Position numbers and translations under genes: made by a program
Source of the DNA: Virgibacillus halotolerans
Lineage (GTDB): Bacteria > Bacillota > Bacilli > Bacillales > Amphibacillaceae
Length of the DNA: 64,000 nt
Direction: 5' to 3'
Assembly: GCF_016908515.1 (NCBI RefSeq)
Contig: NZ_JAFBEA010000001.1
Coordinates: forward strand, 372,001 to 436,000
The notes under the pieces: generated by a model
Seen by the model: only the letters and a program-made list of their open reading frames with translations
Databases searched by the model: none
Told to the model about the DNA's origin: nothing
Shown here: one piece after another, positions 28,946 to 36,429 of the stretch
Layout: every line of letters begins with the position of its first letter
How positions within the stretch are numbered: position 1 is the first letter of the stretch

Positions 28946-29602
28946 ATGCGTATGTACGACATCATAGAGAAAAAAAGAGATGGTCATGCATTAACAAAAG
29001 AGGAAATTAATTTTTTTATCGATCAATATACAAATAATAACATTCCAGATTATCAGGCAAGTGCTTTATTAATGGCGATCTACTTTCAGGATATGACGGA
29101 AGCGGAACGTGCAAATCTGACAACTGCCATGGTGGAGTCAGGTGACCAAATTGATCTCTCTGCTATAGAAGGTATAAAGGTTGATAAACATTCGACTGGT
29201 GGCGTAGGAGACACGACAACATCTAAGAACATAACGATTAAATCAGACGAAAAAACATTCTCCTTAAACTTCTTTGATTGGCTAACAGCTCTTGTTGAAT
29301 GCGTATCTAGTACATTTTACAGCTACCTTATAACAATCGACAGCAAGCTAAATTCACCAACTTATTTCAGTAAATTAACAAATATTTCATTAAGCACTCA
29401 CAGAGACTACAAGCAAAATGGAAGCATTCCGTCCTACGAAAACTTTACCAATATGCTTTCTTCTGCAGGTCGCACCGTAGACGATTATATTAATTTCATA
29501 AGAAGCAAATCTTTGCTTTGTAGTGAGGAAATATTGATTCAGATAATGAGTGACGCGTATGCTATTAGAAGAAACTCAAGAAGAGCAGTGAGCAATTACT
29601 AG
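28946..29602 (+). pseudogene. pdp: Host pdp truncated by prophage insertion, fused to phage sequence
   Basis: Residues 1 to about 92 are the normal N-terminus of Bacillus pyrimidine-nucleoside phosphorylase ([20 protein letters not shown] through [14 protein letters not shown]). The expected continuation LVLAPLVAS is replaced by about 125 unrelated residues ([15 protein letters not shown] onward) that are AT-rich and resemble no family I know. The break falls inside the phosphate-binding region, so the product cannot be an active phosphorylase. The chimeric ORF is open to TAG 29600-29602, and that stop overlaps the RBS of the next gene, a complete phage-side pdp. The rest of the host gene should lie beyond the far prophage end, outside this window. 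Confidence 0.85.
29200..29225. other. Prophage attachment junction (attL or attR) within pdp
   Basis: Homology of the chimeric ORF to host Pdp stops after the GGVGDTTT codons, so the crossover lies at or just before about 29,215-29,222. The exact core cannot be fixed without the other prophage end. SPbeta-group phages use a large serine integrase with a short core; no integrase gene lies near this end. Confidence 0.6.
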
Positions 29603-29620
29603 GAAAGGTTGATAAACTTT

Positions 29621-30916
29621 ATGAACGCAGTGGATATAATTAATAAAAAGAAGAACGAAAACTTAACTTACGATGAAATCAAATATATGGTTGACGGATA
29701 TACAAATGACTCTATACCTGATTATCAAATGTCAGCCTTCTTAATGACAATTTACTTTAAAGGTTTATCTCTTGATGAAACTTCATGGCTTACTGAAATC
29801 ATGGTCGATTCAGGTGATCAAATTGATTTGTCATTTATAGATGATGTAATTGTAGATAAACATTCCACAGGCGGAGTTGGAGATAAGGTTAGTCTCATTA
29901 TAACTCCTATCGTCGCGTCATTGGGGATACCAGTTGCTAAAATGAGCGGAAGAGGATTAGGTCATACAGGAGGAACTGTTGACAAATTAGAAGCGATCAA
30001 AGGGTTTAAAACAGAACTTAGTGATAAAGAGTTTGAGGACAATGTTAAGAATGTCGGAGTCTCAATAATTGGCCAATCTAAAAACTTAGTCCCAGCTGAT
30101 AAGAAGATATATGCGCTAAGAGACGTTACTGGCACTGTGGATTCTATTCCGTTGATTGCAAGCTCTATTATGAGCAAGAAGATTGCTGGCGGTGCAGATG
30201 CTATAGTACTGGATATAAAAGTGGGCAGTGGTGCATTCATGAAGTCGGAAGAAAGAGCAGAAGAACTTGCTAATACTATGGTAAGCATAGGTAATAAGCT
30301 TAAAAGGAAAGTCGTTGCGATTCTGACACGTATGGATCAACCTTTGGGAAATGAAGTTGGAAATTTAAATGAAGTACAAGAGACCATAGACGTACTAACG
30401 GGCAAATTGAAAGAGTCAGACGTTATAGACGTGTCTGTAGAAGTAGCATCTCAGATGGTACTTCTAGGAAATAAAGCTGACAACATCGACAAAGCAAGAC
30501 AACTTGTAAAAGATTCGATCAGTAACGGCAAGGCTTATGATAAATTTAATGAATTTATTACAGCTCAAGGCGGAAACATGGATAGTGTAACGGGTAATGA
30601 TAACGTTAAGGAGCTTGTAGTTAAAAGCGATAAGAGGGGTTATATAGAGGGTTTCGATACTCAGGATGTAGGGCATGCAACCTCTCTGCTTGGAGCAGGT
30701 AGGCTTACTAAGAATGATGTTATAGATCCTTTAGCTGGGATAACGGTAAAAGCTAAAATTGGAGATGAGATAAGTAAGGGTGATGACTTGTTTGTGATAA
30801 GAACAAATCACGATAATGCCGATGATTCGATTAATATATTAAAAAACTCAGTTAGGATATCAGACAGTCGAGACATTGTCAATAAGTCGCCAATAATTAA
30901 GATAATATCATCATGA
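29621..30916 (+). CDS. pdp: Phage-borne pyrimidine-nucleoside phosphorylase
   Basis: Complete 431-residue enzyme for phosphorolysis of uridine, thymidine and deoxyuridine. Key motifs are intact: [15 protein letters not shown] (about residue 80), KMSGRGLGHTGGT (about 108), ALRDVTGTVDSIPLIASSIM and KKIAGGADAIVLDIKVGSGAFMK (two blocks, about 164-205). The sequence diverges from the interrupted host copy (for example GVGDKVSL against GVGDTTT), so it is not a recent duplicate. It lies just inside the prophage in host orientation, the only rightward phage gene here. The RBS AGGAAAGG (29601-29608) overlaps the stop of the chimeric ORF; a TTG at 29609 is in frame but touches the RBS, so ATG 29621 is preferred. 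Host drm-pupG transcription should run into it. Confidence 0.93.
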   Translation: MNAVDIINKKKNENLTYDEIKYMVDGYTNDSIPDYQMSAFLMTIYFKGLSLDETSWLTEIMVDSGDQIDLSFIDDVIVDKHSTGGVGDKVSLIITPIVASLGIPVAKMSGRGLGHTGGTVDKLEAIKGFKTELSDKEFEDNVKNVGVSIIGQSKNLVPADKKIYALRDVTGTVDSIPLIASSIMSKKIAGGADAIVLDIKVGSGAFMKSEERAEELANTMVSIGNKLKRKVVAILTRMDQPLGNEVGNLNEVQETIDVLTGKLKESDVIDVSVEVASQMVLLGNKADNIDKARQLVKDSISNGKAYDKFNEFITAQGGNMDSVTGNDNVKELVVKSDKRGYIEGFDTQDVGHATSLLGAGRLTKNDVIDPLAGITVKAKIGDEISKGDDLFVIRTNHDNADDSINILKNSVRISDSRDIVNKSPIIKIISS

Positions 30917-30961
30917 GGTTAATTAAATAGAGCAGGGAAGAGGTGGGGAGGACTAAATGGT

Positions 30962-30985
30962 TCTCCCCTAACTCAATAGGGGAGA
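30962..30985. terminator. Hairpin between convergent pdp and amidase genes
   Basis: TCTCCCCT (30962-30969) / AGGGGAGA (30978-30985), 8-bp perfect stem with an 8-nt loop. No T run follows on either strand, so termination may be weak. The right arm contains the 8-mer GGGGAGAC found in other intergenic hairpins of this phage. Confidence 0.45.
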
Positions 30986-30995
30986 CATATGTTAA

Positions 30996-32225
30996 TTAAA
31001 ATGTTCCTTTGTTTAGTCTACGTTGCAATTCTTTAACAACCAAACTAGGATTAGATAATTTTCCATCCTGAACCGTACCGAGATGTTTCTGTAACTGTTT
31101 TATAGTGTTGGCTCCTAAACGACCATCTTGGGCAGAACCGACTTTCTTCTGCAACTTCTTGACCATCGGACTAGAGCCATTTCCAAATGTAACTCCAATG
31201 ATTTGTTTTGTGACAGCATTGTTTGGTTGATTTGAGATAACTCCATCAGCGGTTGTCTTTAATACTTTCTGAAGCTGTCGAGTTGTTCCATTACCCCAAA
31301 TGCCGTCGATTTTTAAATTGCCCGCAGAACCACTCAAAGCCTTATATGTTCCTTTACCAGCCAATCCATCATTAGTGATCCCAGCATCTTTTTGAGCATT
31401 CCTTACAGCTGTTTCTGATGTACTTCCAAAATAGCTATCAACTTGTTTTGCAGTCAAGTATCCTTTAGCTTTCAATTTGTCCTGTAATTGCTTTACAGGA
31501 TTTCCGTATTGACCATTTCTAAGAGTGGGAGTACCATTCCAGCTACCTGTTACTTTTATCCATGTTACTTTAGGTTTAGTGGTAGTGGATGAACCAGTTT
31601 GTGTTTTGTTTGGCTTAGATGTTTTATTAGGTACCTTAGCGCCACCCTTAACTCCTAAATAATCCATAACAGCCTGTGCATCAGCCTGTGCCATGTCTTC
31701 AATATACTGCGACTGTTTGCCACCAAAAATCAACTCAAAGTCACTGGCTGTATCCATAAAACCATGCTCGACTAGTACAGCAGGCATGTTAGTTTCTCTA
31801 TTGATGTGAAGATTCGTCCATGAACCACGCTCACCTGCATGTAAGCCATTGCCATGAGTACTGTATCCTTTGGCTTTAATATGCTTAACAACAGTTTCTG
31901 CGAGTTTTTTAGATTCATTAGATGTGCCCCAATAAAAAGCACAACGACCTGTTCCTCCACCAGCATTAGCGTGGACAGAAAACACTACATCAACGTTCTC
32001 TCTGTTGTATAAATTTGTTCGAGTGGTCAGTGGTACATCAGCTTTATTTGGCTGTTGACCAAGGATGACTTTAACACCATTTGCTTCTAATATATCTTTA
32101 ATACGCATACCTAATTTAGCGTTGAAGCTGTGCTCAGCGTATCCTTTACCACCATTATAAACCCCTTTTGATGGGGGGAATGTATTACTCCCATGCCCAA
32201 TATCTACTGCTACTGTTTTAACCAT
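30996..32225 (-). CDS. Phage endolysin, N-acetylmuramoyl-L-alanine amidase (BlyA-like)
   Basis: Cell-wall hydrolase of 409 residues. Residues 1 to about 185 form an Amidase_3 zinc domain: AVDIGHGSNT (first His), GYAEHSFNAKLG (Glu), VVFSVHANAGGG (His) and PAVLVEHGFMDT (catalytic Glu). A Thr/Lys linker follows. The C-terminal about 180 residues hold four related modules of the type LQxxLG-x-DGxxGxxTxKxL, presumably wall-binding. There is no signal peptide, consistent with holin-dependent export. The start has RBS GAAGGAGACG. Domain order and location match SPbeta blyA. Confidence 0.88.
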   Translation of the reverse strand: MVKTVAVDIGHGSNTFPPSKGVYNGGKGYAEHSFNAKLGMRIKDILEANGVKVILGQQPNKADVPLTTRTNLYNRENVDVVFSVHANAGGGTGRCAFYWGTSNESKKLAETVVKHIKAKGYSTHGNGLHAGERGSWTNLHINRETNMPAVLVEHGFMDTASDFELIFGGKQSQYIEDMAQADAQAVMDYLGVKGGAKVPNKTSKPNKTQTGSSTTTKPKVTWIKVTGSWNGTPTLRNGQYGNPVKQLQDKLKAKGYLTAKQVDSYFGSTSETAVRNAQKDAGITNDGLAGKGTYKALSGSAGNLKIDGIWGNGTTRQLQKVLKTTADGVISNQPNNAVTKQIIGVTFGNGSSPMVKKLQKKVGSAQDGRLGANTIKQLQKHLGTVQDGKLSNPSLVVKELQRRLNKGTF

Positions 32226-32261
32226 TAATAATCGTCTCCTTCAATTTTTATAAACACAAAT

Positions 32262-32293
32262 AAGGACACATCCCAATCGAGACATGTCCTTAC
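32262..32293 (-). terminator. Hairpin between holin and endolysin genes
   Basis: AAGGACA (32262-32268) pairs with TGTCCTT (32285-32291). On the minus strand it is followed by a T-rich but interrupted stretch, so it may only attenuate. Confidence 0.4.
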
Positions 32294-32322
32294 TGATTAA
32301 TCATTAAATTATTATGTAATAT

Positions 32323-32616
32323 TTATTTATTCTTCTTTGGTTTTGTATATGTCCGAGATAATTCAGAGTCAGAAATACCAGAAACAGTAGGGTCAGTTAC
32401 AGAGTTAAACACACTGACAACAACCAAACCTAACAAGTATGGATTGCTGTATGCAGACTGAATCAAATCAGCTATTGAACTCCAAGTGGTCAAATCCCCA
32501 AATGACAGCCCCACATATGCAAGAATGGGAGTTAATACTGCTAGTAATACCTGCGCCCAGAAAACTGGATTCTTAGCTCTAATTTGCCAGTTGATACCTT
32601 TTTTATTTTTATCCAT
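32323..32616 (-). CDS. Phage holin, phi-LC3 family (BhlB-like)
   Basis: 97-residue membrane protein with two hydrophobic segments (FWAQVLLAVLTPILAYVGL and YLLGLVVVSVFNSV) and the family-typical end DPTVSGISDSELSRTYTKPKKNK. It starts INWQIRAKNPVFW, as phi-LC3/Phage_holin_1 members do. It forms the lethal membrane lesion releasing the endolysin encoded next. The RBS is AAGGAGATTG. Confidence 0.88.
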   Translation of the reverse strand: MDKNKKGINWQIRAKNPVFWAQVLLAVLTPILAYVGLSFGDLTTWSSIADLIQSAYSNPYLLGLVVVSVFNSVTDPTVSGISDSELSRTYTKPKKNK

Positions 32617-32655
32617 AATTTATCAATCTCCTTAAATAAATTTAATTGCCTTAAT

Positions 32656-33108
32656 CTATTCCTTAAGTCCCGTATGCTTCACAGTTGAAATACTTATCAG
32701 TGTAAATATCGTCATACTAGTAAACGTAATAGCCCCAATTGTTGGGAAATTCAATATGTAACAAATACTAAACGTAGTATAAAGTAATGCCGATAACACT
32801 AACCCTGTTATTCTAGTCGCATTATTATCCACCAACATGCCGATCGCTTTAGTAACCCCTGATATAAAGAACGCCATTGCCCACATATATTGAGGCATAA
32901 TGGATAGTAACAACCAGTATAAATTTGTTATACTATTGTCTGCAGGTTGTAGCATATCAGGAAATAAAAATAACATTACAGCAGTTAAAATTGAAAATAA
33001 AGTTACAAACATTTCAAAAATGGGAGGTGATTTTGCGGCTTTATAATTGTTCACCTTATTGCTTATCTCTTCTAATTTAATCTCTTTGTCATCCAATTTC
33101 AGGCTCAC
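32656..33108 (-). CDS. Phage membrane protein of the lysis region, unknown function
   Basis: Up to 150 residues. After a charged N-terminus come about four hydrophobic segments (FVTLFSILTAVMLFLFP, LYWLLLSIMPQYMWAMAFFISGV, ITGLVLSALLYTTFSICYI, AITFTSMTIFTLISI). I recognise no family. Its place between the XhlA/BhlA-like and holin genes suggests a lysis accessory, antiholin or superinfection-exclusion role, but this is inference from position only. The GTG at 33108 abuts AAAGGA too closely; a TTG at about 33,093 would be better spaced. Confidence 0.65.
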   Translation of the reverse strand: MSLKLDDKEIKLEEISNKVNNYKAAKSPPIFEMFVTLFSILTAVMLFLFPDMLQPADNSITNLYWLLLSIMPQYMWAMAFFISGVTKAIGMLVDNNATRITGLVLSALLYTTFSICYILNFPTIGAITFTSMTIFTLISISTVKHTGLKE

Positions 33109-33114
33109 TCCTTT

Positions 33115-33387
33115 CTAATTTTGTATGAGCCATATAACCAATGAAACCACAGCAGTCACAATCCCACCTATTAATGCTGTAGTAAAGCTTCTTTTCATCC
33201 ATCTACTTTCTTCCTTGATTTCTTCAATAGATTTAAAGATTGTAAGCAATTTTTCAACAGTGGAGTCTTTGAAAGACTGCAAGGCAGCTAATCTTTTGTC
33301 GTGACTGTTTAATTTGGCTTCATGTTGGTCGGCTTTCTTCTGCAAGTGTTCAATGTCCCACTGAGTTTTATCTGACACGATCACCAC
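33115..33387 (-). CDS. XhlA/BhlA-like holin-associated protein
   Basis: About 87-90 residues with a long amphipathic coiled-coil region (DIEHLQKKADQHEAKLNSHDKRL and following) and a single C-terminal transmembrane helix (SFTTALIGGIVTAVVSLVIWLI). This is the layout of the haemolysin XhlA family and of BhlA. It probably acts with the holin and amidase in lysis. Several GTG codons are possible starts (33387, 33384, 33378); 33378 is best spaced from GAGGTGG. Confidence 0.75.
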   Translation of the reverse strand: MVIVSDKTQWDIEHLQKKADQHEAKLNSHDKRLAALQSFKDSTVEKLLTIFKSIEEIKEESRWMKRSFTTALIGGIVTAVVSLVIWLIQN

Positions 33388-33506
33388 CTCTAATCTCCAT
33401 AATTTATTTCTTTCTGTACATCTCTAAGTAAAACCAACATAAATCTCTCCTAGATTAATTGACTTGTGTGAAACTCCTTCCTTTTGTGTTCTTTTGTGCC
33501 GTTCTC

Positions 33507-33552
33507 AATAAAGTACACATTTATTGTAAACTTGTACACAATAAAGAACACA
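33507..33552. repeat. Two near-identical 13-mers, 33 bp apart, upstream of the lysis genes
   Basis: AATAAAGTACACA (33507-33519) and AATAAAGAACACA (33540-33552), differing at one base and spaced by three helical turns. A TTGTACA element lies between them. They lie about 120-165 bp upstream of the XhlA-like gene on its strand and could bind a phage regulator. No -10/-35 pair is convincing. Confidence 0.4.
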
Positions 33553-33567
33553 CTCCTTTTTATTCCA

Positions 33568-33602
33568 TAAAAAATAAGCCTGATCTATATCAGACTTAAA
33601 AA
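33568..33602. terminator. Terminator upstream of the lysis genes
   Basis: AAGCCTGAT (33576-33584) / ATCAGACTT (33589-33597), 9 bp with one wobble, flanked by A7 on the left and TAAAAA on the right. On the minus strand the hairpin is followed by ATTTTTT, so leftward transcripts should end here. Confidence 0.75.
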
Positions 33603-33701
33603 TCACCTTCGTTTATCTACCGAATGCTTACATTTACTCTGTTTTACTAACTCATAATTCAGATAAAAACCTTCTTTTATTGGAAAACTTATATTTGACA
33701 T
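33603..33701 (-). CDS. Possible 32-residue phage peptide between two terminators
   Basis: Open frame MSNISFPIKEGFYLNYELVK to KRR, stop TGA at 33603-33605. Only a weak GGGGTG lies 8 bp before the ATG, inside the preceding terminator hairpin. No similarity recognised. It may be spurious. Confidence 0.2.
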   Translation of the reverse strand: MSNISFPIKEGFYLNYELVKQSKCKHSVDKRR

Positions 33702-33726
33702 AAAAAGAGCACCCCAAAAGGGATGC
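33702..33726 (-). terminator. Terminator after the 82-residue gene
   Basis: Minus-strand GCATCCC-TTTT-GGGGTGC stem (7 bp, one wobble) followed by TCTTTTTA. Confidence 0.75.
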
Positions 33727-33732
33727 GCCTAA

Positions 33733-33981
33733 TTATTTTCTCCTTAAATATTCGTTTCCTCTTTCCGTTATTCCATTAATCATCTGATCTCCAGCTCCGA
33801 CTAAACTTCCGAACTTAGCATAACCATTTCTCTCAATAATCGTAAACTCATCCAGAATATCAAATGAATGCACTCCATGCTTATCAGCTAGGTCATTTGC
33901 CACTTCAATTGTTGAGAGTCCTACAAAATCTCCACCTTTGATCTTCAGTAGTATTTCTCGTATTATTTTATCATTATTCAT
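33733..33981 (-). CDS. Small winged-helix-like phage protein (YjcQ-like)
   Basis: 82 residues, MNNDKIIREILLKIKGGDFVGLSTIEVANDLADKHG as the start (read in two parts), then ...ITERGNEYLRRK. The pattern of short helices followed by a two-strand wing (FTIIERNGYAKFGSL) and a terminal ITxxGxxYL motif resembles YjcQ-type winged helices. DNA binding is plausible but unproven. It has a strong RBS (AAAAAGGAGATAGG) and its own terminator. Confidence 0.65.
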   Translation of the reverse strand: MNNDKIIREILLKIKGGDFVGLSTIEVANDLADKHGVHSFDILDEFTIIERNGYAKFGSLVGAGDQMINGITERGNEYLRRK

Positions 33982-34100
33982 TTTACCTATCTCCTTTTTA
34001 TTTGGTTATATATAATATAGCAGATAGGGTAGGGTAACTCTTGAATAATGACGATTAATTTAAAATATTTTTATTTTCATACTAAACTTTAGATAACCAG

Positions 34101-34316
34101 TTAGTTGAGTATGCCTTGTTCTTTCCATGCATCAAATTGGTCTTTCCACATTGGTGTGGTAGCTTCATGATTATACAAAAAAACATATTTGAATAAAAAA
34201 TCGGTCTCCCCGAACATCTTAATAAACGATTCTTTTGTAATACTGCATTCATGCGCGTCCAACCATATCTCCCCAAATCCGTAAGGGTCTCTCGGGAGTT
34301 TATCTAATTCATCCAT
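34101..34316 (-). CDS. Hypothetical small phage protein
   Basis: 71 residues, acidic and rich in aromatic residues (DPYGFGEIWLDAHE, TDFLFKYVFLYNHEATTPMW). It starts at ATG 34316 behind GTAAGGAGG, 13 bp after the 245-residue gene. No family recognised. Its place in the late transcript suggests a structural or assembly accessory. Confidence 0.65.
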   Translation of the reverse strand: MDELDKLPRDPYGFGEIWLDAHECSITKESFIKMFGETDFLFKYVFLYNHEATTPMWKDQFDAWKEQGILN

Positions 34317-34329
34317 AAAAATATCCTCC

Positions 34330-35067
34330 TTACCATGAAATTCCTAAATTTACATTACAAACTGCATCAGAATCTGAAAGGTTAGTAACAATAACGGCTA
34401 CCCTTTTTGTTACTGGTACTTCCATCGTTAAAAATGACGGTCTTGCCAAAGTCGTTGATGTTTCTGCGGTTATTTCTATGTTGTTTCTAACAAGATCGTC
34501 GGTTACATAACTATAAAAATACGCAACAGCTTTACATTTTTGGTCACTAGATACGTAAAATGATATTTTTTTAGCGCCTAATAATTCATTATCCCTGCTT
34601 AACGTAGCAAATGTTTTCGAGGAACCTGACATTATTTGCTCTTTGTCAGCTAATACAATTCCTTTACTATTACCTATATTTATAGTGGGTATCCCATCCT
34701 CAAGATTACTCCCAGTAAGTTTAGTATCAAGAGTTCCTTCTAATTTCTTATTCGTCTCCAATAGGCTTTCATTAGTAGTTTTCAAAGCAGCAATAATTTC
34801 AGCCTGTGTACCTTTAATTGACTCCAACTCAGCCTTAACATCTGCATCTTTAACATTTTGCAAATCAGGAAATATCACATCTTTTTGATTTGTCATTTCT
34901 ACTTTTTGTACATCTACAGGTTCGGGGAGGTTAGATATACTAACTTCACCGTCAACTGTCTGTACTTCTTTTTGATTTGTAACTTCAACTTTTGCATCTT
35001 TAGTCCAGTCAGCCACATCTTTCCAAGCCTTCTCTAAATCCTTAAGATCAATCTTAGTCTCAGCCAT
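34330..35067 (-). CDS. Phage structural protein, probable fibre or baseplate accessory
   Basis: 245 residues. The first about 130 residues are charged and helical with short repeats (VEVTNQKEVQTVDGEVSISNLPEPVDVQ, read in pieces; VEMTNQKDV). The C-terminal about 100 residues look like a beta-rich domain (KISFYVSSDQKCKAVAYFYS, VAVIVTNLSDSDAVCNVNLG). This arrangement is common in appendage proteins downstream of tailspikes. The function is inferred from position. The RBS is GGAGGAGTTAA. Confidence 0.6.
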   Translation of the reverse strand: MAETKIDLKDLEKAWKDVADWTKDAKVEVTNQKEVQTVDGEVSISNLPEPVDVQKVEMTNQKDVIFPDLQNVKDADVKAELESIKGTQAEIIAALKTTNESLLETNKKLEGTLDTKLTGSNLEDGIPTINIGNSKGIVLADKEQIMSGSSKTFATLSRDNELLGAKKISFYVSSDQKCKAVAYFYSYVTDDLVRNNIEITAETSTTLARPSFLTMEVPVTKRVAVIVTNLSDSDAVCNVNLGISW

Positions 35068-35100
35068 TTAACTCCTCCTCCATTTTTTCTTTTTAACATT

Positions 35101-35126
35101 AAAAAAAGAGTAGGGGAGACCTACTC
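35101..35126 (-). terminator. Intrinsic terminator containing the stop of the 298-residue gene
   Basis: Perfect 7-bp stem GAGTAGG/CCTACTC (35108-35126) and a run of seven T on the minus strand. The stop codon of the upstream gene (35121-35123) is inside the stem. Confidence 0.88.
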
Positions 35127-36017
35127 ATCAATATTTACATCAATCACATCAGCATCAAACATATAGTTCATGAAGTCGGCTAATGTACTGTCCTCATCAA
35201 AAGCATAATCCTCATCATATGACTTGTCTGCATCTATCCAATAAGGAAGTATAATACCTTTTGAAGTTGCAGCGCCAAGTAAAATAGCGAATCGTATTAG
35301 CTTCTCATTTTCTTCTCTTTGTCTGTTATATTCCTCTAATTTTCTTTCATTTTCTAATCGTTCTCTATTAGTTTCGATCTCAATATGTAAATCAAACAAA
35401 TACTGTTCAATTTTATCCACCCATATATTTTCATGAATCCACTTGCCGTCCTCATATACTTTTATCGTAGCGTTGTGAAAGTCTTTGTTAAAATCATATC
35501 TGTCATCATAAATGTAAATAGTAAGTGAATGCTTGTTGAATAGGGGAAACTTAAATATAAATTTATCATGTATATATGTATCAACTGTAGTCGGAATTGA
35601 TTTCATATCTCCAAGATTGTAGTCTAATGCCAGTTTGATTATGTCATAGGAATTATGAACGATCGCAAGTACATTTACGTCCGTTGCTGATATTGATTTA
35701 TTTTTAGATGTTACACTTTCTTCTTTTCTTACTATGTAGGATGTATGAGAATCAGACTTTGTCTGCGTCCCAACCTTGTTATAAATAACTCTATGTGACT
35801 TTTCTATAGTGTTTGATTTTGTATTAGACGTAACCGACCTTTTGATCTCTAAGTGATACCTCATACTTGATTTAGATATATTTGTTGAGTATATTCCATC
35901 TGACTTATCAACTGTATGTTCTACATGTGAGTTTGATTTGTTGATTGACCTTGCGCTAAACCTGTATACTGAATAATCCACATGTGATTGTGACGTTGTT
36001 TGTGAGTTGATTGACAT
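35121..36017 (-). CDS. Phage protein with N-terminal Ser/Lys-rich tandem repeats
   Basis: 298 residues. The first about 125 show roughly five degenerate repeats of about 20 residues with the pattern KSxSHxxYxV (for example SQSHVDYSVYR, KSNSHVEHTVDK, KSSMRYHLEIKR, EKSHRVIYNKV, KSDSHTSYIVRK). This pattern suggests stacked beta strands. The central part is beta-rich, followed by a helical segment EIETNRERLENERKLEEYNR and an acidic tail. It is part of the tail appendage block. Function unknown. Confidence 0.6.
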   Translation of the reverse strand: MSINSQTTSQSHVDYSVYRFSARSINKSNSHVEHTVDKSDGIYSTNISKSSMRYHLEIKRSVTSNTKSNTIEKSHRVIYNKVGTQTKSDSHTSYIVRKEESVTSKNKSISATDVNVLAIVHNSYDIIKLALDYNLGDMKSIPTTVDTYIHDKFIFKFPLFNKHSLTIYIYDDRYDFNKDFHNATIKVYEDGKWIHENIWVDKIEQYLFDLHIEIETNRERLENERKLEEYNRQREENEKLIRFAILLGAATSKGIILPYWIDADKSYDEDYAFDEDSTLADFMNYMFDADVIDVNIDE

Positions 36018-36029
36018 ACACTACTCACC

Positions 36030-36368
36030 TCAATCCAGACTAATTGTGTATCCATTTTCACCAATTACAAACTGGTCTCCTGATAGTATCTCTCTTGTAT
36101 TTTTTAATTCAGTTAAGTCTATTAACTCTTCCGCTGAATAGATTCCTATGTGGGTTACAATTCCATAATCTTCTTCGGAAATTGGAAAGCGAACTTCTGC
36201 TTCATTCTTAATTTCTCCATTCTTTGAATACTGGAATTCTATTGATTGCCTTTCATAGCTATCCTCAGTCACTTCAGTCTCGACATCTGTAAATAATGCT
36301 ACATCAACTGCCCTGTCTGTAAAATTCTCTTCTAGTACCTTATTTTTCAAAAAATTAGTAAACGCCAT
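36030..36368 (-). CDS. Small phage tail accessory protein
   Basis: 112 residues, including RFPISEEDYGIVTHIGIYSAEELIDL and IGENGYTISLD. The pattern with HIGIYxxxxxxxLxxxxxL resembles a family of small proteins often next to tail fibres, but I cannot name it. It lies between the tailspike gene and the repeat protein, after a terminator, so it may have its own promoter. Confidence 0.6.
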   Translation of the reverse strand: MAFTNFLKNKVLEENFTDRAVDVALFTDVETEVTEDSYERQSIEFQYSKNGEIKNEAEVRFPISEEDYGIVTHIGIYSAEELIDLTELKNTREILSGDQFVIGENGYTISLD

Positions 36369-36390
36369 TTTATCTCTCCTTTGACAATAT

Positions 36391-36412
36391 AAAAAAGAGG
36401 GGAGACCCCTCT
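36391..36412 (-). terminator. Terminator after the tailspike gene
   Basis: AGAGGGG-AGA-CCCCTCT stem (36396-36412), with TTTTTT following on the minus strand. Confidence 0.85.
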
Positions 36413-36429
36413 AAGCTTTGCTTGCTTAT

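Noticed and set aside
28946-29602. Chimeric pdp ORF as an intact fusion enzyme
   Set aside because: It lacks the whole catalytic alpha/beta domain after residue about 92, so activity is not credible.
29603-30916. Phage pdp as a duplicate of the host gene produced by the integration event
   Set aside because: The shared motif region differs at many codons and amino acids, so the copy is of independent origin.
33603-33701. 32-residue peptide as a confident gene
   Set aside because: Listed only at low confidence, since its putative RBS is inside a terminator hairpin and nothing else supports it.
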